A stretch of DNA of 64,000 nt from Pedobacter duraquae (GTDB lineage: Bacteria; Bacteroidota; Bacteroidia; Sphingobacteriales; Sphingobacteriaceae), in the NCBI RefSeq assembly GCF_004362245.1, contig NZ_SNWM01000002.1:124001-188000 (forward strand). Reading direction: 5' to 3'. How positions within the stretch are numbered: position 1 is the first letter of the stretch; every line of letters begins with the position of its first letter. Of this stretch, positions 53,901 through 62,775 are shown in pieces. A program made the translations under genes and the position numbers. The notes beneath the pieces are model-generated. The model did not search any database. It saw nothing but the letters and a program-made list of their open reading frames with translations, and was not told the origin of the DNA.

Positions 53901-55118
53901 ATGCGCACCTATCCAGTATTGCCGAATGAATCTCAACGTCTTGCAGCCTTAAAAGCATATGACATCCTTGATACCCCGGCAGAGCATGAATTTGATGAAC
54001 TAACAAAGCTCGCTTCAGAAATCTGCCAGACTCCTGTGGCACTGATCACCTTATTGGATGGAAGCAGACAATGGTTTAAAAGCGTAGTGGGAACAGAAGT
54101 TAGAGAAACACCAAAAGAACATGCCTTCTGCGCGCACACAATTGCCCGGCCGAAGGAAATCATGATTGTTGAGGATCTTCGGACAGACCAACGCTTCAAA
54201 TCCAATCCATTAGTAACCGGTGATCCTAACGTGGTTTTCTATGCTGGCGTACCTTTATTGAGCGAAAGCGGATTTCCCTTGGGCACCTTATGTGTACTGG
54301 ATGTGAAGCCTAAGGAAATGACACCTCAACAAGTTCTTTGCCTTGAGGTATTGGCTAAACAGGTAATGACCCAGATCGAACTCAAAAAGAAAATCTCCGA
54401 TCTTCGCAAGGCTAACGAATCTTTGATTGAGGTCAATTCTTTTGTGCAAAATTTTGCATCTACCGCAGCTCACGACATTAAAAACCCCCTTACAAATATG
54501 ATGTTATCTACAGATATGATGGAAAAACATCTGAATTCCCGGGGAGATGAAAAAGGCTTGAAGATGGTTGCTATTACCCGCAACGCTACTCAAAGCCTGA
54601 TCGGCATTGTTGATGAAATGCTGAATTACTCAAAAGATCCGGCTAGCTTACTGCTAAATATTGAAACCATTGATTTTAAGGAATTGGTTAATAAAATCAG
54701 CAGCCTGATCAAGATGCCAGAAAATGTACAGATTGAGATAACGGAAGCGGATGCTACGCTGATCAGTTCAAAAGTAGCCCTTGAGCAGATATTTATTAAT
54801 CTGATCAGCAACGCGATTAGGTATTCGGACAAAGCCCGCTGTTTGATCAGTATTTCGGTTAAAGAAACCATTACTCACTATCTATTTAGGGTTAAGGACA
54901 ATGGAATTGGTATCGTTGATGCGCATAAAGAAATCATTTTCCAAAAACATGTTACACTTGAGCAATCTGATCGCTTTAATGAAAAAGGCAATGGACTTGG
55001 ACTGTCAACTGTAAAAGCGCTGGTAGAAAAACTTAAAGGCAACATCAAAGTGGAGTCTGAATTGGGATATGGAAGTTCCTTTATCTTTACCATTAAGAAA
55101 CGTCCATTTGAAAACTAA
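53901..55118 (+). CDS. GAF-domain sensor histidine kinase
   Basis: A 405-residue soluble kinase. The start (LPNESQRLAALKAYDILDTPAEHEFDELTKLASEICQTPVALITLLD) is the standard opening of GAF sensor kinases, with the GAF domain at about 22-165 (AFCAHTI, FYAGVPL, GTLCVLD). A coiled linker leads to HisKA (STAAHDIKNPLTNMML, His near 192) and HATPase (INLISNAIRYS, DNGIGIV, GNGLGLSTVKAL). There are no membrane helices and no adjacent response regulator. The ligand or redox signal is unknown. The 3' end overlaps the convergent 60-residue gene by 4 bases. Confidence 0.94.
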   Translation: MRTYPVLPNESQRLAALKAYDILDTPAEHEFDELTKLASEICQTPVALITLLDGSRQWFKSVVGTEVRETPKEHAFCAHTIARPKEIMIVEDLRTDQRFKSNPLVTGDPNVVFYAGVPLLSESGFPLGTLCVLDVKPKEMTPQQVLCLEVLAKQVMTQIELKKKISDLRKANESLIEVNSFVQNFASTAAHDIKNPLTNMMLSTDMMEKHLNSRGDEKGLKMVAITRNATQSLIGIVDEMLNYSKDPASLLLNIETIDFKELVNKISSLIKMPENVQIEITEADATLISSKVALEQIFINLISNAIRYSDKARCLISISVKETITHYLFRVKDNGIGIVDAHKEIIFQKHVTLEQSDRFNEKGNGLGLSTVKALVEKLKGNIKVESELGYGSSFIFTIKKRPFEN

Positions 55119-55297
55119 CGCTTTATTTCAATGTTCCTTCCGGTTACCAGCGTAAATTTATAAATCTTAGACAGACCATCATCTTCTATATCTATTTCCT
55201 CCACCAGCCCTGTTTTACTAAAAGTATCTGTAACCATATCTCCAATTTTTACGTCTTGCAGTACCGATGTAGGGGTATCGTTATTAAGTCTGATCAT
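55115..55297 (-). CDS. Small conserved-looking protein, unrecognised
   Basis: A 60-residue acidic protein, probably a small beta-barrel or SH3-like fold (VKIGDMVTDTFSKTGLVEEIDIEDDG then KIYKFTLVTGRNIEIKR). I do not recognise a named family. A real gene is supported by two TAnnTTTG matches 17 and 25 bases upstream, by its clean ATG and by its fit between neighbours with only a 4-base overlap. Function unknown. Confidence 0.65.
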   Translation of the reverse strand: MIRLNNDTPTSVLQDVKIGDMVTDTFSKTGLVEEIDIEDDGLSKIYKFTLVTGRNIEIKR

Positions 55298-55313
55298 AGG
55301 AATCTCTGAGTCA

Positions 55314-55329
55314 CAAAATTACAAAACTA
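55314..55329 (-). promoter_or_regulatory. Two adjacent -7-like elements for the 60-residue gene
   Basis: On the minus strand TAATTTTG (55314-55321) and TAGTTTTG (55322-55329) both match TAnnTTTG, 17 and 25 bases before the ATG at 55297. Either could serve; chance is possible in this AT-rich gap. Confidence 0.35.
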
Positions 55330-55373
55330 AATGCTGTTATTTTGTGTATATTTAATTACCAAATATATTCATC

Positions 55374-55814
55374 ATGAGCATAATCACAAAAATCCAAAAC
55401 TGGGGTGATGAGCATCACCCAAAATCACTGGACTACCTGCGTATCGTACTGGGAATTATTTTAATCTGGAAGGGAATCGCATTCGCTTTAAATCTTCATG
55501 CGTTTACATTGTTAATGGAAAATGCCCGTTTGGGGACCTCGGTCACCATTAGTTTCATGGCGCACCTCATTATTGCGCTTCACATCATTGGCGGCTTGCT
55601 AATAGCCCTGGGATCTAATACGAGAGTATTTTGCTTGCTCAACCTGCCAATTCTCATCGTTGCGGTATTTTTTGTAAACCTGTCGCCAAATATTTTCAGG
55701 CCGTATTCAGAAATCTGGCTATCGAGTCTGGTTTTTGTCGGACTTCTCTTATTTTTGGTAATGGGAGATGGACGATTGTCCATTGAATACGAAAAAAAGG
55801 ATCTCGCAGCCTGA
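55374..55814 (+). CDS. DoxX-family membrane protein
   Basis: A 146-residue protein with four membrane helices. The opening SLDYLRIVLGIILIWKGIAFAL and later HLIIALHIIGGLLIALGSNTRVFCLLNLPIL match the DoxX/SURF4-like family. Bacterial DoxX proteins are tied loosely to redox or quinone chemistry, but most, like this one, have no defined role. It is transcribed toward the YfhO gene, 66 bases away, with an inverted repeat and promoter-like element between. Confidence 0.85.
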   Translation: MSIITKIQNWGDEHHPKSLDYLRIVLGIILIWKGIAFALNLHAFTLLMENARLGTSVTISFMAHLIIALHIIGGLLIALGSNTRVFCLLNLPILIVAVFFVNLSPNIFRPYSEIWLSSLVFVGLLLFLVMGDGRLSIEYEKKDLAA

Positions 55815-55835
55815 TTAAACATATATAGTGTTTTT

Positions 55836-55871
55836 TTATAAGCGTCTTATCTTTAGATTTGACGCTTATAA
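55836..55871 (+). promoter_or_regulatory. Perfect 11-base inverted repeat enclosing a -7 element upstream of yfhO-type gene
   Basis: TTATAAGCGTC (55836-55846) and GACGCTTATAA (55861-55871) are exact reverse complements with a 14-base spacer. A TAnnTTTG match, TAGATTTG (55854-55861), lies in the spacer and touches the right arm. A dimeric repressor bound here would cover the promoter. The right arm ends 9 bases before the ATG. Confidence 0.6.
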
Positions 55872-55880
55872 CATTACATT

Positions 55881-58343
55881 ATGAACAATTGGTTTAAACA
55901 AAACAGCTCACATATTTTCGTCTTCCTCTTATTTTTCGCAATCTGTTTTGTGTATTTCTATCCTGCATTTTCAGGAAAAACAATTGGGCAGAATGATGTC
56001 ACCAGGGCTCAATCTACACAGACCGAGATCAACCAATATAAGGAAAAGGGAGAAACGATTTTGTGGACCAATCAAATTCATGGTGGCATGCCTACCTTTC
56101 AAATCTGGGCACCTTACCCCGCAAATATCACAACATGGATTATTAAGGGTATCAATGCCATTTTTCCAAATCCTATAGGAACGGTTTTGCTGTTATTGGC
56201 AGGAACTTATCTCTTATTTTGTGTTGTTAAGCTAAATCCCTGGCTTGCTGCCGCAGGTGCCATTGCTTTTACTTTTTCCTCTTACAATATCATCCTAATT
56301 ACCGCCGGACATGCAAATCAAGTGTTTGCCATTGCATTTTTTGCCCCTGTACTCGCAGGAATTTTGCTTATTTTTCGAGGCAAATATAGTGCAGGAATAG
56401 CACTGACAGCGTTATTCTTAGCGCTCGAGATCAGAGCTAACCACATCCAGATGACCTATTATTTATTGCTGGCAATTCTGATTTTAGTAGGAATCGAAAC
56501 CTATCATGCCTTTAAAAGCAAAACGTTCCAACTGCTAGCCAGGTCTATTGCTTTCGCTGGCGTAGCAACGCTGATCGCGATAGCTGTAAACGCATCCTCA
56601 CTGTGGAGCACATACGACTACGGTAAGGATACGATTCGCGGGAAATCAAATCTTACAGCCGAGATAAAGGAATCTGGCAAAGGCCTTTCCAAAGCTTATG
56701 CCTATCAATGGAGTCAGGGCGTAGGTGAGTGTATTACTTTTCTAATTCCCAACGCTTATGGAGGAAGCTCAAGAGGTAACGCACAGCAACACGAACATGT
56801 GGTCAAAAGTCTAACAGACATCGGGGCGGATCCAAGTCAGGCGACTTACATTGCCCAAAATATAGGGTCATCCTACTGGGGCGAAAAACCGTTCACAGAA
56901 GGATCGTTTTACTTTGGGGCTGTAGTCTGCTTCCTTTTTGTACTGGGTCTGTTTATCGTCAAAAATAAAATGAAATGGTGGTTGCTGGCAGTGGTACTGC
57001 TAACCATGCTCCTGTCATTTGGTAAGAATTTCCCATTTGTATCAGACCTTTTCTTCGATTATTTTCCTCTTTACAATAAATTTAGAGCGGTAGAATCTAT
57101 TCTTGCGGTAGCTGGGCTTTGTTTCCCGATGCTCGCATTACTGGCAGCTCAGGAACTCACAGCGGCTACAGACAGAACTTTTTTACTAAAAAAAGCAAAA
57201 CATTCACTCTATATCACTGGGGGCTTAAGTTTACTCGTTGCCATTATACCTGATGTATTTCTTTCTTTCAAAAGTAGCAACCACCTCGACTTCGTTGCAC
57301 AATTAGCCCAAATGTTAAAGGTTGACCAATCTACAGCCAACATATTGGGCGATGCGCTTGCCGCCGATAGAAAAGCTGCAGCCCAGGACGATGCCATCCG
57401 TTCTTTTATTTTTATAGCATTGGCATTTGCGCTGGTTTGGGCCTTCCTAAAAAACAAAATTACAGCTACGGTATTGTCGCTTGGCTTCGTAGCACTCGTA
57501 TTAATTGATATGTGGCCCATAGATAAACGTTACCTCAACACTGGTAGTTTTGTAGAAAGACAGGATGTTGTAAAGCCACAGCCCAGAGCAGTAGACTTAC
57601 AGATCCTAAAAGACCCAGATCCTGATTATAAGGTCATAGACCTTACAGAAAATATTCTGAGTGACGCTACTACGCCATATTTCCATAAGTCGATAGGTGG
57701 ATATTCAGCAGCCAGGTTGAAAAAATTTGACGAAGTAATCACCGTTCAATTCAGTAAAACGATTAATATGGCAGTTCTTGATATGCTAAACACGAAATAT
57801 ATAATCAGCAATGCCGATACTTCTGCAACGTTGCAGGCACAGGTTAATACGACAGCCTGTGGTCATGCGTGGTTTGTGAGTAAGGTTAAATATGTGAAAA
57901 ATGCAGATGAAGAAATGAAGGCGATTACCAACTTTTCGCCTAAAGATGAGGCGATCGTTGACCAGAGATTCAAATCTCAAATTGAAGGCACACCATGGCA
58001 TCCCGGCACTGCCAGCGGCGTGATCACATTATCGAGTTATGCGCCCGATAAAATGGTGTATGAGAGCAATTCTACACAAGCCAATATTGCAGTGTTCTCA
58101 GAGATTTATTACACACGTGGCTGGAAGATGTTTATTGATGGGGTAGAAAAGCCCTATTTTTCGGCAAACTACCTGGTACGAGCCGCACAAATTCCGCAGG
58201 GTAAACATACTATCGAATTTGTTTTCCATCCCGACTCCTATTACACCGGAGAGCATATCTCTCTGGCAGGATCGGCATTATTGATTCTGGTTTTACTGCA
58301 GTTTCCGCTTTATCAATGGCGTAGGCGCAAAAAAATGGTTTAA
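55881..58343 (+). CDS. YfhO-family polytopic membrane protein
   Basis: An 820-residue inner-membrane protein with about 13 helices, an extracytoplasmic C-terminal beta domain and a last helix (SLAGSALLILVLLQFPLY). Conserved features include FYPAFSGKTIGQNDVTRAQ at the start, SSYNIILITAGHANQ, and YTRGWKMFIDGVEKPYFSANYLVRAAQIPQGKHTIEFVFHP near the end, the YfhO ending. In Firmicutes YfhO proteins glycosylate teichoic acids from lipid-linked sugars. Bacteroidota have none, so this one probably modifies another envelope glycan or lipid. Its 3' end overlaps thiD (other strand) by 51 bases. Confidence 0.9.
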   Translation: MNNWFKQNSSHIFVFLLFFAICFVYFYPAFSGKTIGQNDVTRAQSTQTEINQYKEKGETILWTNQIHGGMPTFQIWAPYPANITTWIIKGINAIFPNPIGTVLLLLAGTYLLFCVVKLNPWLAAAGAIAFTFSSYNIILITAGHANQVFAIAFFAPVLAGILLIFRGKYSAGIALTALFLALEIRANHIQMTYYLLLAILILVGIETYHAFKSKTFQLLARSIAFAGVATLIAIAVNASSLWSTYDYGKDTIRGKSNLTAEIKESGKGLSKAYAYQWSQGVGECITFLIPNAYGGSSRGNAQQHEHVVKSLTDIGADPSQATYIAQNIGSSYWGEKPFTEGSFYFGAVVCFLFVLGLFIVKNKMKWWLLAVVLLTMLLSFGKNFPFVSDLFFDYFPLYNKFRAVESILAVAGLCFPMLALLAAQELTAATDRTFLLKKAKHSLYITGGLSLLVAIIPDVFLSFKSSNHLDFVAQLAQMLKVDQSTANILGDALAADRKAAAQDDAIRSFIFIALAFALVWAFLKNKITATVLSLGFVALVLIDMWPIDKRYLNTGSFVERQDVVKPQPRAVDLQILKDPDPDYKVIDLTENILSDATTPYFHKSIGGYSAARLKKFDEVITVQFSKTINMAVLDMLNTKYIISNADTSATLQAQVNTTACGHAWFVSKVKYVKNADEEMKAITNFSPKDEAIVDQRFKSQIEGTPWHPGTASGVITLSSYAPDKMVYESNSTQANIAVFSEIYYTRGWKMFIDGVEKPYFSANYLVRAAQIPQGKHTIEFVFHPDSYYTGEHISLAGSALLILVLLQFPLYQWRRRKKMV

Positions 58344-59126
58344 AGGTCCCTTACCTTTTCCTGTTTTAACATTTTTACCGGCAATCAAAGCGTTTTGAAC
58401 AAATATACCTGCGCGCTCAATTGCCATATCCAGCTGTTCACCTAAAGCGAGGTAGGCAGCAATTGCAGACGAAAGCGTGCAACCTGTACCATGTGTGTTG
58501 GCCGTTTCCACGCGACTTGAAAAATATTTACGGATAAGGCCGGCACCGTCCGCATAGACATTGCAAAGGGTCTCTGTTTTTAAATGCCCCCCCTTTACAA
58601 GAACGCCATAGCAGCCTGTTTTTAGCATTTCTTGTGCAGCATCTTGCATTTGTTGTTCATTCGTAACTGTCATATTACTCAGAATACTGGCTTCGTCCAG
58701 ATTGGGAGTAATCAAGGTAACCAGGGGAAACAGAAGATCACGCATCGCCGGGATAGCAACTTCTTGTATTAAATTCTGACCCGCAGTAGCTTTCATTACC
58801 GGATCGATAACCACGGGAATCCCGGGGTACTGAATAAGTGCAGATACAACAGATTCAATCTGTTCTTTATTGTATAACATTCCGATCTTAATAGCCGATG
58901 GACGGATATCTCCCAGTACAGCTAAAATTTGCCCCGAAAGGATGCCGGCAGGAATCCCGTAAATAGACGATACACCTTGTGTGTTCTGTGCAGTAAGGGC
59001 AGTAATTGCGCTGGTGCCGTAACAGCCTAGTGCAGCAAACGTTTTAAGGTCTGCCTGAATTCCTGCACCACCTCCACTGTCAGATCCCGCTATGGTTAAG
59101 ACTGACGGATAAACGTAGTCAGACAT
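58293..59126 (-). CDS. thiD: Hydroxymethylpyrimidine/phosphomethylpyrimidine kinase
   Basis: A 277-residue ribokinase-fold enzyme that phosphorylates hydroxymethylpyrimidine twice in thiamine synthesis. The start is TIAGSDSGGGAGIQADLKTF, followed by GTSAITALTAQNTQGV. The substrate and anion-hole motifs are VIDPVMKATAGQNL and HGTGCTLSSAIAAYLALG. It starts 4 bases after the metQ stop, as the last gene of metNIQ-thiD. No TPP riboswitch precedes it. The C-terminal 17 codons overlap the convergent yfhO-type gene. Confidence 0.95.
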   Translation of the reverse strand: MSDYVYPSVLTIAGSDSGGGAGIQADLKTFAALGCYGTSAITALTAQNTQGVSSIYGIPAGILSGQILAVLGDIRPSAIKIGMLYNKEQIESVVSALIQYPGIPVVIDPVMKATAGQNLIQEVAIPAMRDLLFPLVTLITPNLDEASILSNMTVTNEQQMQDAAQEMLKTGCYGVLVKGGHLKTETLCNVYADGAGLIRKYFSSRVETANTHGTGCTLSSAIAAYLALGEQLDMAIERAGIFVQNALIAGKNVKTGKGKGPLNHFFAPTPLIKRKLQ

Positions 59127-59130
59127 CCTG

Positions 59131-59946
59131 TTACCAGCCCTTAATTGCGCCGCCTTTAAACTCTACAAGCGCAGCTTTCTCTACTTCAGGAGACTGAAAT
59201 GCCTGCACAAATTTCTTAACCTTCTCGGCATTTTTATTGTCTTCTCTGGAAACAATAATATTTACATAAGGTGACTGCCTGCTCTCCACAAAAATCCCAT
59301 CGCGCTCCGCAACTAGCCCAATAGGCGTAGCAAATGTATTGTTGATAATCGCAATAGTAACATCTCTGTCGTCTAGCGCGCGCGGCAACTGCGGCGCCTC
59401 AAGTTCCAGGATTTTAAGTTCCTTAGGATTTCCAGTCACATCATTCAAAGTAGGCAACAACCCCACTCCTGCTTTTAACGTGATTAACCCAGCTTTTTGC
59501 AACAATAGCAACGCACGGCCGCCATTGGTAGGATCATTTGGAATGATGATCGTATTTCCTGTTTTTAGCTCAGCAATGGATTTGATTTTTTTAGAATAAC
59601 CTGCCATGGGATAGGTGAACGTGTTACCAACAATAGCAAAATGATAACCCCTTTGCTTAGCCTGCACATCCAGATATGGTTTATTTTGATAAGCATTTAC
59701 ATCAATATCACCTTGATGTAATGCTTCATTTGGCATTACATAATCATTAAACTGCACCAATTCAACATCAAGTCCATATTTCTCTTTTGCAACCTTTTGT
59801 GCTTCCTGGGCTACCCTGAATTCCGGGCCAGCCTCTACGCCTACTTTGATCTTGTTAGGATCGTCCTTTTTTGCGCCACCAGAACAGCCCATCAGGCTTG
59901 TAATTGCAAATGCTGCTATAAGTAATGTGTTGTATGTATGTTTCAT
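59131..59946 (-). CDS. metQ: Methionine ABC transporter substrate-binding lipoprotein
   Basis: A 271-residue lipoprotein of the NlpA/MetQ family. The lipobox is LMGC (Cys near residue 21). The fold starts KIKVGVEAGPEFRVAQEAQKVAKEKYGLDVELVQFNDYVMPNEALHQGDIDVNAYQNKPYL, the diagnostic block of MetQ, followed by IIPNDPTNGGRALLLLQ. It binds methionine or related compounds in the periplasm and delivers it to MetI/MetN, whose genes lie upstream in the same operon. Confidence 0.95.
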   Translation of the reverse strand: MKHTYNTLLIAAFAITSLMGCSGGAKKDDPNKIKVGVEAGPEFRVAQEAQKVAKEKYGLDVELVQFNDYVMPNEALHQGDIDVNAYQNKPYLDVQAKQRGYHFAIVGNTFTYPMAGYSKKIKSIAELKTGNTIIIPNDPTNGGRALLLLQKAGLITLKAGVGLLPTLNDVTGNPKELKILELEAPQLPRALDDRDVTIAIINNTFATPIGLVAERDGIFVESRQSPYVNIIVSREDNKNAEKVKKFVQAFQSPEVEKAALVEFKGGAIKGW

Positions 59947-59959
59947 AAGATAGAATTCT

Positions 59960-60616
59960 TTATTTACGGTGATCTACTTTTTTAGAAATGCGATCTCCAA
60001 TTTGTTGTATTAAAAATACTATGGCGACTAATATTACCAATACAGTGTTCATCACAGTGACGTCGTATCCAACGTACCCATACTGATAACCAATTTGTCC
60101 AAGACCACCAGCACCAACGGCCCCACCCATAGCTGAATAACCTACCAGCGTGATGAGGGTAATCGAGGCAGTGTTGACAATCGATGGCAGCGCCTCGGGT
60201 AGTAAAACTTTATATACAATTTGTAAAGGTCTGGCACCCATTGCACGCGCCGCTTCAATCAAACCATTTGGGATTTCGAGTAAACTATTCTCTACCATCC
60301 TTGCAATAAATGGGGCAGCACCGATACTTAACGGTACAAGCGCAGCGCTTACACCAATGGATGTACCTACCAATGCCCGGGTGAAGGGAATCATCCAAAC
60401 GATTAATATTATAAAAGGAATAGAGCGGAAAATGTTTACCAGAACGGATATAAAACGATTGAAAGCAAGACTTTCCAATACCTGTCCTTTACGGGTAAGA
60501 AAAAGTAAGACTCCTGTAGGCAGCCCGAGTATGAAACCGAATAAGCCTGATAGAAGGGTCATAACAAGTGTTTCGCCCGTTCCTTTTAATAACATGATCA
60601 ACATCGACTCAGACAT
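59960..60616 (-). CDS. metI: Methionine ABC transporter permease
   Basis: A 218-residue permease with five membrane helices. The ABC-contacting EAA loop reads [54 protein letters not shown] and [19 protein letters not shown] are typical of MetI. It overlaps metN by 8 bases and precedes metQ by 13. Confidence 0.96.
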   Translation of the reverse strand: MSESMLIMLLKGTGETLVMTLLSGLFGFILGLPTGVLLFLTRKGQVLESLAFNRFISVLVNIFRSIPFIILIVWMIPFTRALVGTSIGVSAALVPLSIGAAPFIARMVENSLLEIPNGLIEAARAMGARPLQIVYKVLLPEALPSIVNTASITLITLVGYSAMGGAVGAGGLGQIGYQYGYVGYDVTVMNTVLVILVAIVFLIQQIGDRISKKVDHRK

Positions 60617-61640
60617 ACCCTAACTCCTCCACAATAATATGTTGCGTTTTAAACCAATTCATTGCCTGTTCATGCTGATCAGACGCCCCCGTAACCTCCA
60701 CGATCATAACACCAAATTTAACAGCTCCAGCGTATTCGATCTGTGCTGTAATGATATTGTATTTTATAGCAAACCGCTGACTTGCTTCGGATATTACGGC
60801 ACTATCTGTTGTGTCTCCCGTAAAGCCTAATTTAAGTAAGGGATTACTATCAGCAACTTTTTCCTGATGCAGACGATCCCTATAAAAATCGGGAACGGTA
60901 ACTTTAATTGCCGATTTAATAAAGGCACTCGTCAGTTCCGTCTTAGGATGTGCAAAGATCTCACTTACCGTGCCCTGCTCAACCAATTTTCCTTCGCTGA
61001 TTACAGCCACTTCATCACAAATACTCTTGACCACATCCATCTCATGGGTAATCAATAAAATTGTGATATTAAATCGCCGGTTGATATCTTTCAACAGTTC
61101 CAGAATAGATTTTGTAGTTGCGGGATCCAATGCACTTGTTGCTTCATCGCAAAGCAAAATTTTAGGATTGCAGGCCAGTGTGCGTGCAATAGCTAAACGT
61201 TGTTTTTGACCACCAGATAATGTTGCCGGATAATCTGTCGCCTTCTCCGCCAAGCCAACAAGGGATAGCAATTCTGACACCCTGATCGCAATATCCCTTT
61301 TAGGCATCCCAGCCAATTCAAGAGGAAAAGCTACGTTACCGGATACGGTGCGTGATGATAGTAAATTAAAATGCTGGAAGATCATCCCGATCTCTCTCCT
61401 CGCCTTGCTCAATTCCCCGGAAGATAAAGTCATCAGATTTCTTCCATCTACAATCACTTCGCCTGAATCCGGAACTTCCAACAAGTTAACACAACGGATT
61501 AACGTACTCTTGCCAGCTCCTGAAGCGCCGATGATCCCAAATATCTTACCCGGTTTTACCTCCAGAGAAACATTTGCAAGCGCTGTTACTTTTTTATTTT
61601 TTTGATGAAAATCCTTATTCAGGTTTTTTAAAATGATCAT
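60609..61640 (-). CDS. metN: Methionine ABC transporter ATP-binding protein
   Basis: A 343-residue ATPase. Walker A is GASGAGKST, the signature is [16 protein letters not shown] and Walker B is [12 protein letters not shown], with the switch His in LLITHEMDV. The C-terminal ~75 residues ([32 protein letters not shown]) are the NIL domain that binds methionine and shuts the transporter down. First gene of metNIQ-thiD. Its 135-base leader holds a small CAGCG/CGCTG hairpin (61660-61674), but no SAM riboswitch that I recognise. Confidence 0.96.
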   Translation of the reverse strand: MIILKNLNKDFHQKNKKVTALANVSLEVKPGKIFGIIGASGAGKSTLIRCVNLLEVPDSGEVIVDGRNLMTLSSGELSKARREIGMIFQHFNLLSSRTVSGNVAFPLELAGMPKRDIAIRVSELLSLVGLAEKATDYPATLSGGQKQRLAIARTLACNPKILLCDEATSALDPATTKSILELLKDINRRFNITILLITHEMDVVKSICDEVAVISEGKLVEQGTVSEIFAHPKTELTSAFIKSAIKVTVPDFYRDRLHQEKVADSNPLLKLGFTGDTTDSAVISEASQRFAIKYNIITAQIEYAGAVKFGVMIVEVTGASDQHEQAMNWFKTQHIIVEELGYV

Positions 61641-61776
61641 AAAAGCAGGTAAAAGACACCAGCGAATACCGCTGATAATCTGACCACAAAAATTTAATCT
61701 AGTATTTATGTAGTCTTTGCTGCAAAAAAAGCGATTTATAACGGACTTTACAAGCTTTAATCAATTAAATTGCATT

Positions 61777-62685
61777 TTACTTACCCATTATCAGGTCATG
61801 ATTTAGCATAGCGGCAGTTTTGGCTCCTGCAGCAACAGCCCCTGCAACAGACCTAAACGGTGATGCATTGTCGCCAGCGGCAAAAATCCCCGCTACCGTT
61901 GTTCGCTGCATATCATCTACCTCCAGATAACCAAGTGCATTTAACCCACATCCAAGATCAACAGGTATCTGACTATGTTGTTTGAAAGGCAACCTTGCAT
62001 ACATTGCGGCAAGCGGGACCTGGTCTTCATTAGAAAGTGTAACTCCAGTCAAATGTCCATCAGTATGACTGACGCTTTTAATTGGTATTTCATTAAGCAT
62101 GATTCCGAGGAGTTGCAGCTCAGCAGTCTGAGCGGAAGAAAGTGTCGAGACGCCGTTTGTGAAGATGGTAAGCTGATCAGTCCAGTTACGAATCACCTGT
62201 CCAAAGTCGAAAGCTGCATCTCCATTGAGCAATAATCCTGTAGGCTGATCACTATATTCGTATCCATGGCAATATGGACAATGGATTACTGATATACCCC
62301 AACTTTCTTTGAATCCTGGAATATCCGGCATTAGATCTTGAATACCCGTTGCGAAAATGATTTTTTTAGCACGCACAAGTCCGCCATCAGCCAGAGAAAC
62401 TGCAAAACCCATATTCTCTCCGCTTACGCCTGCTACAGTATCATTCATGATCTGAACTGTTGGGTAAGCAGATACCTGCGCTTTTGCCAGCGCCGAGATC
62501 TCAGCAGGTGTACTACCATCCTGTGTCAAAAAATTATGCGAATGTGGAGTCTGACGATTGCAAGGCATGCCATGATCAATCACAAGAACCTTGCGCCTTG
62601 CCCTACCTAATCCCAAAGCTGCAGAAAGACCAGCATAACTGCCACCGACAATCAGGGCATCATATATCAAATTATTTTTGTCCAT
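61777..62685 (-). CDS. Thioredoxin-reductase-like FAD/NAD(P) oxidoreductase
   Basis: A 302-residue flavoprotein. The FAD site is IVGGSYAGLSAALGLGRARRKVLVID, with GDNASPFRSVAGAVAAGAKTA near the C-terminus. The redox pair is CPYC in HCPYCHGYEY (near residue 140), in the place of the CATC centre of thioredoxin reductase. The NADPH motif is degenerate (LLNGDAAFDFGQVI). This group resembles small dithiol oxidoreductases rather than house-keeping TrxB, so the partner may not be thioredoxin. It stands alone; direct and inverted repeats lie upstream. Confidence 0.87.
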   Translation of the reverse strand: MDKNNLIYDALIVGGSYAGLSAALGLGRARRKVLVIDHGMPCNRQTPHSHNFLTQDGSTPAEISALAKAQVSAYPTVQIMNDTVAGVSGENMGFAVSLADGGLVRAKKIIFATGIQDLMPDIPGFKESWGISVIHCPYCHGYEYSDQPTGLLLNGDAAFDFGQVIRNWTDQLTIFTNGVSTLSSAQTAELQLLGIMLNEIPIKSVSHTDGHLTGVTLSNEDQVPLAAMYARLPFKQHSQIPVDLGCGLNALGYLEVDDMQRTTVAGIFAAGDNASPFRSVAGAVAAGAKTAAMLNHDLIMGK

Positions 62686-62711
62686 AATGCACTAAAGGTA
62701 TCCAATATATT

Positions 62712-62759
62712 AATTGCAACAAAATTGCATAATTAGTTTTTTGTTAGTTTTACTAACAA
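62712..62759 (-). promoter_or_regulatory. Repeats upstream of the TrxR-like gene
   Basis: AATTGCA occurs twice with an 11-base period (62712-62718 and 62723-62729), one turn of the helix apart. Next to it, TTGTTAG-TTTTA-CTAACAA (62741-62759) is a perfect 7-base inverted repeat. Neither has a T-run that would make a terminator, so regulator sites are more likely. Confidence 0.4.
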
Positions 62760-62775
62760 GCTGAAAGACCTGCTA

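Noticed and set aside
59100..59160. Possible TPP riboswitch before thiD
   Set aside because: Only 4 bases separate thiD from metQ, and nothing resembling the THI box is present.
61641..61776. Possible SAM riboswitch before metN
   Set aside because: Only one 5-base hairpin is visible; the conserved SAM-I or SAM-II cores are not recognisable.
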